Assembly (NCBI GenBank): GCA_963668655.2
Contig: CAXXPQ010000001.1
Location: 1 to 64,000 of the forward strand
Length of the DNA stretch: 64,000 nt
Direction of reading: 5' to 3'
Origin: G963668655 sp963668655
Lineage (GTDB): Bacteria > Myxococcota_A > SURF-8
The position numbers and the translations under genes were made by a program. Shown piece by piece: positions 18,179-25,699 of this stretch. The notes beneath the pieces are model-generated. The model made no database searches. It had not been told where the DNA came from and saw only the letters and a list, made by a program, of their open reading frames with translations. Numbering within the stretch: position 1 is the stretch's first letter; each line of letters opens with the position of its first letter.

Positions 18179-20311
18179 TTGAAGACGCTCACCCGGAAAG
18201 CCTCGGGCCTACTTATCGCCGTGGCCGTCTTATGTGCGGGTTGCGGCGAAGACGGTCCGGCCACGCCCGAGCGGAGTTGCGAGAGCGTCTTCTCGTATGC
18301 GGGCGATGGAACGGAAACCGAGGTGGCGCTTGTCGGCGACTTCAACGACTGGGCGCCTGCCGGTTACGAACTGGAACGGACGTCTGAAGACGTCTATGAG
18401 CGCTCTTTCACGCTTTCGCCCGGCCGCCATGCCTATCGATTTTTGGTAGACGGAGAAGAAACACTGGACGTGAACAACCCGCTGACCCTTTTCGACGACG
18501 CCGACCGGGAGCACAGCGCCCGTGTCGTGGGGGACTGCGCGATTCCCGCCCTCGCGGTGAAGGCAACGAGCGCGAACGCCTCCTCGTATCGGGCGGCGAT
18601 CCGTTTCGAGCGCGCCTACGGAGGCGCGGAATTGGATCCGGAGCGGCTGGTTGTCACCTTGGACGGCGAGAAGTCGAATTCAGAAGAGAGCGCGGAGCGG
18701 GGCATTATAAGCATCACGCTCTCCCCGCCGACCGGAAAACACGTCCTGCGCGTTTCCGCCGCCGACCGGGATGGCCTGGAGGCGGAGGCCGTGGAACTGC
18801 CGTTCTGGATCGAGGAGGAAGCTTTCACCTGGAAAGATGCCGTCATTTACCAGATCGTGGTGGACCGCTTCCGCAAGGGCGACGGCGAACTGGACGCGGA
18901 CGCGGGCATCACCCGGCGCATGGGCGGCGACTACGCCGGGATCGTCGAGGCGCTGGACGAAGGCTATTTCGAGAAGCTGGGCGCGAACACGATCTGGATC
19001 GGCCCGGCCGACACGAACGTGGACGGACTATGGAAGGGCTTCGACGGCCGCGAGTACGAATCCTATCACGGCTACTGGCCGGTGGAATTCAGGCGCGTGG
19101 ACCCTCGCTGGGGTGGCGAGGATGCGCTTTCCGAGCTGGTGGCCTCTGCCCACGGAGCCGGAATGCGCGTGATCCTGGACGTGGTGCCTAATCACGTCCA
19201 CATCCATCACCCCTATTTTACGGAGCATCGGGGTGAGTGGTTCAACCATCCGGCGGGCGATTGCGTCTGCGGGCGCGAGTGTTCGTGGAACACGGACATC
19301 GAGTTCTGCTGGTTCACGGACTATCTGCCGGACCTCGACTGGACCTCCGGGGCCGTGCTGGACGCCGTGATCCCGGATCTGACGTGGTGGCTCGAACGCT
19401 TCAATCTGGACGGCCTGCGGATCGACGCCGTGGCCATGATGCCGCGCCTCGTCACCCGTTACCTTCGATATGCCTCGAACCGGACGGCCGGTCAGGGCGG
19501 ACGGCACGTCTATCTCATCGGGGAAACCTTTACGGGATCGGAAGGTCGTGCACAGATCCGGCAATACCTTGGCCCTCAGGGACTTTCCGGCCAGTTCGAT
19601 TTTCCGCTGATGTGGGCGCTACGCTCGGTGCTGGCGCAAGGCGGGGGCCGCATGGCGGATCTTCTGGACGCCTACGACGAGAGCGTCGCCGCCTGGGAGG
19701 GCTCGGGCGCGGTGATGGGGCACATCCTGGGTAACCACGATGTACCGCGCTTTCTGTCGCTGGCCAATGGAGATCCGGTGGACGACAGTTTGAACCCGCC
19801 TTCCGTTCCCACGAACGAACGGCCCTACCGCCTGCTGGCCCTTGGATTCGCGTTTCTGCTTACGCTTCCCGGCGCGCCCGTGATCTACTACGGCGACGAA
19901 TTCGGCCAGCCCGGCGCGGGCGATCCCGACAATCGGCGTCCCATGCGTTTCGATGCGGACAGAAACGAGAATGAAGCCGCCTTGGCCGAGACCGTTTCGC
20001 GCCTCGGTCGGTTGCGGCGAGCTCTTCCCGCCTTTCGTTACGGCGAGCGCACGGATCTTTTGCGGGAACCGGATCGACTGGCCTACGCCCTCGCCGCTGG
20101 CGAAAGCGGAGTCGTCGTGGTATTGTCCCGAAGCGGGGAAGCCGGTCTTCTGGACCTGGAATGCCCCGATTTCCTTTCGAAAACAAACAGCCGTTCCATG
20201 GACTGCATGGGCGGCGACCTTCGGCTGGAGGCGAACCGGCTGCGCATGACCCTGCCGCCCTTCGCCATCGCCGTTATTGCGGATGAGGAGGTCTGCCATG
20301 CCTCGGATTGA
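18179..20311 (+). CDS. GH13 alpha-amylase-family lipoprotein
   Basis: Predicted lipid-anchored glucan hydrolase of 710 residues without EGF repeats. A TTG start is inferred, with GGAG 10 nt upstream. Lipobox CAGC (Cys22). A CBM48/E-set domain near residues 40-110 contains VGDFNDW and HAYRFLVDG. A second beta domain follows, then the GH13 barrel from about residue 220 (VIYQIVVDRFRKGDG). Catalytic residues are Asp416 (GLRIDAVAM), Glu449 (LIGETFTG) and Asp521 (GNHDVPR). It is closely similar in motif wording to the enzyme at 11881-14967 (both have YYGDE-GxPGAGDPDNRR), so the two are probably duplicates that differ by gain or loss of the EGF module. Its 3' end overlaps the next gene by 14 bp. Confidence 0.9.
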   Translation: MKTLTRKASGLLIAVAVLCAGCGEDGPATPERSCESVFSYAGDGTETEVALVGDFNDWAPAGYELERTSEDVYERSFTLSPGRHAYRFLVDGEETLDVNNPLTLFDDADREHSARVVGDCAIPALAVKATSANASSYRAAIRFERAYGGAELDPERLVVTLDGEKSNSEESAERGIISITLSPPTGKHVLRVSAADRDGLEAEAVELPFWIEEEAFTWKDAVIYQIVVDRFRKGDGELDADAGITRRMGGDYAGIVEALDEGYFEKLGANTIWIGPADTNVDGLWKGFDGREYESYHGYWPVEFRRVDPRWGGEDALSELVASAHGAGMRVILDVVPNHVHIHHPYFTEHRGEWFNHPAGDCVCGRECSWNTDIEFCWFTDYLPDLDWTSGAVLDAVIPDLTWWLERFNLDGLRIDAVAMMPRLVTRYLRYASNRTAGQGGRHVYLIGETFTGSEGRAQIRQYLGPQGLSGQFDFPLMWALRSVLAQGGGRMADLLDAYDESVAAWEGSGAVMGHILGNHDVPRFLSLANGDPVDDSLNPPSVPTNERPYRLLALGFAFLLTLPGAPVIYYGDEFGQPGAGDPDNRRPMRFDADRNENEAALAETVSRLGRLRRALPAFRYGERTDLLREPDRLAYALAAGESGVVVVLSRSGEAGLLDLECPDFLSKTNSRSMDCMGGDLRLEANRLRMTLPPFAIAVIADEEVCHASD

Positions 20312-20837
20312 ACGTTCGCTCCTGTTGCTGGTGCTTCTGGTTCTTGTATGTGCCGCGCCTGCGTTTTCGGGCTGCGGCTCGGACGGCGGAGAGGAAACGG
20401 ACGGCGACGATCCCACGGACGGGGACGGCGGAGACGAGGACGGGGAAATCTGGATTCCGGGCGATTACGACGCCGGAGAGGATTGCTCGGGATACGGCTA
20501 TGGCGACGGTTGTCAGGTCGACGGCGACGAACTGGACTGCGCCGCCGATCCCTGCGTTTTCGGAGAATGCTTGGACGCGGACGGCGGGGCGTTCTGCCGT
20601 TGCTGGACCGGCTACGCCGGAACTCGCTGCGAACGATGTGCCGAGGGTTACGAAATCCGGGGACTGCGCTGCGTACGCACGGATGCCTGCGGAACCTATC
20701 CCTGCGTGTACGGCACCTGCTTCCTCGTCAATGACGAGCCGGTCTGCAACTGCGAGGAAGGCTACGCCGGAACGCTGTGCGACCGCTGCGCGGAAGGATA
20801 CACGGCGGAAAACCTGGCCTGCGTGCCCGAAGGCTGA
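20298..20837 (+). CDS. EGF-only lipoprotein of the glucan operon
   Basis: 179 residues with no catalytic domain. The start is the ATG with GAGGAGG 7 nt upstream, inside the end of the preceding gene. Signal peptide with FSGC lipobox (Cys26), a short acidic DGD/DGDGG segment to about residue 60, then two and a half EGF-like repeats (CAADPCVFGECLD...CRCWTGYAGTRCERC and a second copy) running to the C-terminus. The repeats match those on the two glycoside hydrolases in the same operon. An accessory or partner protein in a surface assembly, or a decayed enzyme that has lost its catalytic part, are both possible; neither is shown by the sequence. Confidence 0.75.
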   Translation: MPRIERSLLLLVLLVLVCAAPAFSGCGSDGGEETDGDDPTDGDGGDEDGEIWIPGDYDAGEDCSGYGYGDGCQVDGDELDCAADPCVFGECLDADGGAFCRCWTGYAGTRCERCAEGYEIRGLRCVRTDACGTYPCVYGTCFLVNDEPVCNCEEGYAGTLCDRCAEGYTAENLACVPEG

Positions 20838-20886
20838 TGCCGATCGCGGTCCTCTGGGGATCGTAAACAAGAATCTGGGAGTTGCG

Positions 20887-22476
20887 ATGAAAATTCTTCT
20901 TACACTCTGGATTTCCGTGTTCTGCGGGTTTTGGGGCGTATTCGCCTTTGCGTCCGAGGAAAGTGCGGGAACCACGGACGAGCGTACGGCGGCGGCGACA
21001 CGGTTTGCGGACGCGCCCACGGATGCGGAAGTCGCCAATGCTTCGGAACCGGAGGCCGATGCACGGAAGGCGGAAAAAAAGACGGAGGACACGGGCGCGA
21101 AACCGGCCGTCGAATCCGGACGCGCCGAAAAGCATCCAGAGGACGGCTTCCGCTTCGGCACCTACGGCCGCGTGCAGGCCAGCGGAAACTTCGAGGGCGA
21201 GCCCGGAAAGTCGGCCAATATCGTCGCCCATGGCGCGCGCCTGATGGAGGGGCCCTACGTGGAACTGGACTTCGGTTACGGCATTCACACGGACGACGGC
21301 TTCGGCGTGAAGGTGCTGGCCACCGTGGCCTTCATGGAGGAGCTTTTCCACTTCACCGGCGAAACGCGTGGCGATGCGATGCAGGCCATCGCCCTGCGCA
21401 ACCTCTACGCCATGGCGGAAAACTTCATCCCGGACGTGGACCTGAAACTCTGGATCGGATCGCGCATGTATCGCGGCGACGACATCTATCTGCTGGACTT
21501 CTGGCCCCTGGACAACCTGAACACCCTGGGCGGCGGTCTGGAATGGAACGGCTACGACGTTCGTCTACAAGCTCATGTGGGCGTCAACCGCCTCAGACGC
21601 GACTACCAGTTCCGCAGCCTGTCCGTCCCGGCCACCTTCGGAGCGGACGACATCACGCTGATGGAGCGCATGCGCGTGATTTCCTCGTTCAAGGCCGCCT
21701 ATCACCTGATGAACCTGAAGGACGACTTCTCCATGAAGTTCGCGCTCTACGGCGAATTCCATCACCTGCCCAAAGGCACGTTCCGCTATTCGGAGGAAAA
21801 CGCCGCCTATCTGGAGACTTTCGGGCTGGATGAGGAACCCGGCTGGAATTCGGAACTTCCCGCCGACCGCGGCGGCGTGGCGGGCGTGCAGATCGGCATG
21901 TGGGGCTTCGGCGAAAACGCCTGGCTGAATCTGTTTCTGCGCTACGCCTGGGATCTGGCGGCCTACGGCGAGTGGGGCGTGCCCGTGGGCGTGGCGCTCG
22001 ACCGCACGGCAAAAGGCGCGAAGGAGATCGTCGGTGCGCTCTCGTTCAACTGGGACAGCCGATGGGTCGGCGTGAACGCCGGGGCCTACGGCCGCTACTT
22101 CGAAGACGCCGACCGCAACCGCTACGACATGGACGATTACTGGGAAGGCATCCTGGCCGTTCGCCCGGCGATTTTCGTCACCCGGCATTTTCACCAGATG
22201 TTCGAAGTCTCGCACCAGTGGAAACGTCCCAACGGCCGAGACGAACAAACCGATCGCCGCCTGACCCCCCAGGTCTGGCAGGCCTCCGTCATCCCGACGC
22301 TATCGCTCCAGAAGGGCTGGGACCGGCGGGTGCAGTTCCGCCTGGTCTATACCGCCAGCCATCTGGACGGCGACGCCCGGGCGCTTTACCCGGCTTTCGA
22401 CGTGCGCAAGGACGAAGCCTGGCAGCACTATTTCGGCGCGCAGGTGGAATGGTGGCTGGATTCCAGCAGCTACTGA
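20887..22476 (+). CDS. lamB: LamB-like maltoporin
   Basis: Outer-membrane porin predicted to pass malto-oligosaccharides. 529 residues. The ATG at 20887 begins a signal peptide ending about AFA at residue 22; the longer upstream reading frame is not used. Residues 25-85 are a hydrophilic Glu/Lys/Ala-rich extension, comparable to the periplasmic extension of sucrose porin ScrY and absent in classical LamB. The barrel begins FRFGTYGRVQASG near residue 88. Recognisable LamB-type strands include GSRMYRGDDIYLLDFWPLDN. The protein ends in an aromatic residue (Tyr) as outer-membrane barrels do. It lies between amylase and importer genes, which supports the substrate. Sequence divergence from the enterobacterial family looks high. 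Confidence 0.82.
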   Translation: MKILLTLWISVFCGFWGVFAFASEESAGTTDERTAAATRFADAPTDAEVANASEPEADARKAEKKTEDTGAKPAVESGRAEKHPEDGFRFGTYGRVQASGNFEGEPGKSANIVAHGARLMEGPYVELDFGYGIHTDDGFGVKVLATVAFMEELFHFTGETRGDAMQAIALRNLYAMAENFIPDVDLKLWIGSRMYRGDDIYLLDFWPLDNLNTLGGGLEWNGYDVRLQAHVGVNRLRRDYQFRSLSVPATFGADDITLMERMRVISSFKAAYHLMNLKDDFSMKFALYGEFHHLPKGTFRYSEENAAYLETFGLDEEPGWNSELPADRGGVAGVQIGMWGFGENAWLNLFLRYAWDLAAYGEWGVPVGVALDRTAKGAKEIVGALSFNWDSRWVGVNAGAYGRYFEDADRNRYDMDDYWEGILAVRPAIFVTRHFHQMFEVSHQWKRPNGRDEQTDRRLTPQVWQASVIPTLSLQKGWDRRVQFRLVYTASHLDGDARALYPAFDVRKDEAWQHYFGAQVEWWLDSSSY

Positions 22477-22493
22477 GGAAAGGAAGGGAACCG

Positions 22494-24599
22494 ATGAACA
22501 ATCGAACCGCGACGCAGGCTTTCGAAAAGGCCGCCCGGCGCTTGCTTGCGCCGCTGCTGCTCTTCGCTCTCTTCGTTTCCGGTTGTGTGAATCCGGATGA
22601 CGCGGGAAAGAAACCCCTCACGAACCACGTCATCGACTGGCGGGACGAGATCATTTACCAGCTCATGGTTGACCGTTTCGAAAACGGCGATCCGAACAAC
22701 GATTACAACGTGGACGTTTCCGCCCCGGCGGGTTACCACGGCGGCGATTACCAGGGCGTCATCGACCGGCTGGACTACCTGGAGGAACTGGGCGTCACGG
22801 CGCTGTGGATTTCTCCGGTGGTCAAGAACGTGGAGGAAGACGCCGGCGTGGGCGGTTATCACGGTTACTGGACACAGAATTTTCTTCAGGTGAATCCCCA
22901 TTTCGGGGATCTGGCCAAGTTGCGGCAACTGGTGGACCGCTGCCACGAGCGCGGCATCAAGGTCATCCTGGACATCGTCACCAACCACATCGGCCAATTG
23001 TTCTATTACGATATCAACAAGAACGGCCAGCCGAACGAACAGGTGCTGGGAAGCGGCACGGAATCGCCGCTGACGCGCACCACGGAATGGGATCCGGATT
23101 TCGACAGTCGGGGCATCCAGGCCGTCACCGGACTCGGCGCTTCCGGGCGGGCGCCCATCGAATGGGTCTGGCAGCCGGAGATTAACCGCGTGCCTCCCTG
23201 GCCGCCGGAGTTCGCCAATCCCGACTGGTACAACCGGATGGGACGCGTCACCGTCTGGGGCCGAGAGACGGAAAGCTGCTGCGCCAAAGGGCTGATGGAC
23301 CGGACGGATTGCTGTTGCGCCGGTCATCTTTCCGGAACGGACTGCGCCGGAATCGATTGCGAGCAGGCGGAAGCGCTGCCCTACTGGCGAGACGCCGCCG
23401 ACTGCGAGGATTACATTCGCTTGCAGGAAGTAACGGGTGACTTTCCGGGCGGATTGAAGGACGTACGCACCGAACTGGCCGAAGTGCGTGAGAAGATGGT
23501 GGAGGTCTACTCTTATTGGATCGAAGCGGCGGATTTCGACGGTTTTCGCATCGATACTCTGAAACACGTGGAACACGGTTTCTGGCGGCACTTCTGTCCC
23601 GGCGTCCGGGAAAACGCCAAGCTTTACGGCAAGAAGAATTTCTTCATGTTCGGGGAAGCTTTCGACGGCGACGATCCCCTTTTGGGTTCCTATACGCAGA
23701 ACGAGGAAGTGGATTCCGTTTTCTACTTCTCACAGAAATTCCAGGTTTTCGATGGTGTTGTCAAGAGCGGCGCGCCGACGAAAAACATCGAGGCCCTGTG
23801 GAATAACCGCTACCCGGACGCGGAGAACCCCGAGGATAAACAGTATTACGGAACCGAGGCGCATGTAAACGGCCCGGTGGACGAAGACGGGCGTGGCATA
23901 GAGCCCTATCGGCTTCTCGTCAACTTCCTGGACAATCACGACCTGCCGCGCTTTCTCTGGCGGGACGACGGCGGCCCCGGCTACGGCTGTATCCCGGAGG
24001 AAGACTGTTCCGCGACCCTCTGCGACAACGGCGACTGGGCCGAAAGCGGCCTCTGCGGACGCGAGGGCGATACCTATTCATGCTCCTGCGACCGCAAAAC
24101 CCTGCGGCTGGCGCTTTCGCTGCTTTTCACCATGGACGGCATTCCGTGCCTCTACTACGGCACCGAACAGGATTTCAACGGCGGAAACGATCCCTCCAAC
24201 CGAGAGGATCTCTGGCGAAGCGGCTTCCGCACGGAAGGCGGAACTTTCCAATGGGTGAAGAAGCTTGCCGCGCTGCGCAAGGAACTCGCGCCCCTGCGCC
24301 GGGGCCATCTGAAGGTGGTCTGGTCCACGGAACACACGGGCGACGAGCCGGACGCGGGCATCTTCGCTTTCGAGCGCACCTACAAGAACGAACGTGTGCT
24401 GGTGGTGCTGAACACGCATAAAACCCGGGAGAGCCGCACGACGTCCGGCGATGCGGCGGAAGAGAACATGCCGACCTCGTTTGCGCCCGGAACAACGCTC
24501 ACAGACCGGCTGTCGGGCGGCGGCGGCGTGACCGTAGACGCCCAGGGGCGGCTAGACGTGCGCGTCCCGGCACAAGGCATCCGGGTCTTCACACCCTAA
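22494..24599 (+). CDS. GH13 lipoprotein with Cys-rich insertion
   Basis: Third GH13 enzyme of the locus, 701 residues. Signal peptide with VSGC lipobox (Cys31); the barrel follows almost directly (IIYQLMVDRFENGDPNND near residue 55). Catalytic residues are Asp354 (GFRIDTLKH), Glu388 (MFGEAFDG) and Asp483 (LDNHDLPR). Unusual are two cysteine clusters inside the barrel: residues about 260-292 (two CC or CCC runs) and about 503-525 (CIPEEDC...C...C). They suggest disulphide-stabilised loops near the active site. It lacks CBM48 and EGF modules, so it is distinct from the other two GH13 proteins and may have another chain-length or linkage preference. GGAAGGGAACCG precedes the ATG. 11 bp separate it from malK. 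Confidence 0.9.
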   Translation: MNNRTATQAFEKAARRLLAPLLLFALFVSGCVNPDDAGKKPLTNHVIDWRDEIIYQLMVDRFENGDPNNDYNVDVSAPAGYHGGDYQGVIDRLDYLEELGVTALWISPVVKNVEEDAGVGGYHGYWTQNFLQVNPHFGDLAKLRQLVDRCHERGIKVILDIVTNHIGQLFYYDINKNGQPNEQVLGSGTESPLTRTTEWDPDFDSRGIQAVTGLGASGRAPIEWVWQPEINRVPPWPPEFANPDWYNRMGRVTVWGRETESCCAKGLMDRTDCCCAGHLSGTDCAGIDCEQAEALPYWRDAADCEDYIRLQEVTGDFPGGLKDVRTELAEVREKMVEVYSYWIEAADFDGFRIDTLKHVEHGFWRHFCPGVRENAKLYGKKNFFMFGEAFDGDDPLLGSYTQNEEVDSVFYFSQKFQVFDGVVKSGAPTKNIEALWNNRYPDAENPEDKQYYGTEAHVNGPVDEDGRGIEPYRLLVNFLDNHDLPRFLWRDDGGPGYGCIPEEDCSATLCDNGDWAESGLCGREGDTYSCSCDRKTLRLALSLLFTMDGIPCLYYGTEQDFNGGNDPSNREDLWRSGFRTEGGTFQWVKKLAALRKELAPLRRGHLKVVWSTEHTGDEPDAGIFAFERTYKNERVLVVLNTHKTRESRTTSGDAAEENMPTSFAPGTTLTDRLSGGGGVTVDAQGRLDVRVPAQGIRVFTP

Positions 24600-24610
24600 G
24601 GAGCGACCGA

Positions 24611-25699
24611 ATGGCGACACTGCAACTGAAGGGACTGAGCAAGATCTACGGCAAGGATGTCCATATCCTGAAGGGCATCGACCTGGAGGTGGCGGACGGG
24701 GAGTTCCTGGTTCTCGTGGGGCCGTCCGGCTGCGGCAAGTCCACTCTGCTGCGCTGCTTCGCCGGGTTGGAGGACATCAGCGGCGGCGACCTGTACATCG
24801 ACGGACGCCGGGTGAACCACGTTTTGCCGAAGGAGCGCGACGTGGCCATGGTCTTCCAATCCTACGCGCTCTATCCGCACATGACGGTGCGGGACAACAT
24901 GGGATTCTCCCTGGCCATTCGCCGGCGTCCGAAAGCCGAGATCTCCGCCAAAGTCGAGGAGGCCGCGCGGATGCTGGGCCTGGGCGACCTGCTTGAACGA
25001 TTTCCGAAAGAGCTTTCCGGCGGGCAGCGCCAGCGGGTGGCCATCGGGCGGGCCATCGTACGCAAACCACGCGTGTTTCTGTTCGACGAGCCGCTGTCCA
25101 ACCTGGACGCCAACCTGCGCGCTCAGATGCGCCTGGAACTGAAGAAACTCCATGCCCAACTGGGCGTGACCATGATCTACGTGACCCACGACCAGATCGA
25201 GGCCATGACGCTGGCCGACCGCATCTGCGTGCTGGAGGGCGGTTACGCCCGCCAGGTGGACACGCCGCGAAACCTTTACGAGCGACCGAACGGGAAGTTC
25301 GTGGCCGAGTTCATCGGCTCGCCGCCCATGAATTTCCTGCCGGTGACATTGAAAAACGGGGCGCTCGTTTCCGAAAACATCCACGTTCCCCTGCCGGAGT
25401 TCTTCCGCGAACAAACCCTTCCGGAGCGGCTGGATCTCGGCATCCGCCCCCACGAACTCCGTCCGGACGGCGATGGTCACGGGCGCATACGCATGGCGGT
25501 GGACGTGGTGGAAACCGTGGGGTGGGATCTGCACATTCACGGAAACGTGGACGACCGGGCCGTCATCGCCCAGGTGGAGGTGGCTCGCGCGGGACAGCCG
25601 ACGCCCGGAGACGTTATGGAATTCACCGTGGACCCGGAACGACTGAAGCTTTTCGATCCGGAGACGGGCGCGGCCATACGCGGGGAGAAAGACGCATGA
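24611..25699 (+). CDS. malK: Maltose-type ABC importer ATPase
   Basis: Cytoplasmic ATP-hydrolysing subunit that energises sugar uptake. 362 residues. Walker A GPSGCGKST (37-45), Q-loop Gln83, signature LSGGQ (135-139), Walker B VFLFDE (155-160) and H-loop His193 are all intact. Residues from about 240 form the MalK/UgpC-type regulatory OB-fold domain (FIGSPPMNF start), shorter than in E. coli MalK. The stop overlaps the start of the following MalE-MalF gene by 4 bp (ATGA), so translation is probably coupled. Such ATPases can serve several sugar importers; the setting favours malto-oligosaccharides. Confidence 0.95.
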   Translation: MATLQLKGLSKIYGKDVHILKGIDLEVADGEFLVLVGPSGCGKSTLLRCFAGLEDISGGDLYIDGRRVNHVLPKERDVAMVFQSYALYPHMTVRDNMGFSLAIRRRPKAEISAKVEEAARMLGLGDLLERFPKELSGGQRQRVAIGRAIVRKPRVFLFDEPLSNLDANLRAQMRLELKKLHAQLGVTMIYVTHDQIEAMTLADRICVLEGGYARQVDTPRNLYERPNGKFVAEFIGSPPMNFLPVTLKNGALVSENIHVPLPEFFREQTLPERLDLGIRPHELRPDGDGHGRIRMAVDVVETVGWDLHIHGNVDDRAVIAQVEVARAGQPTPGDVMEFTVDPERLKLFDPETGAAIRGEKDA

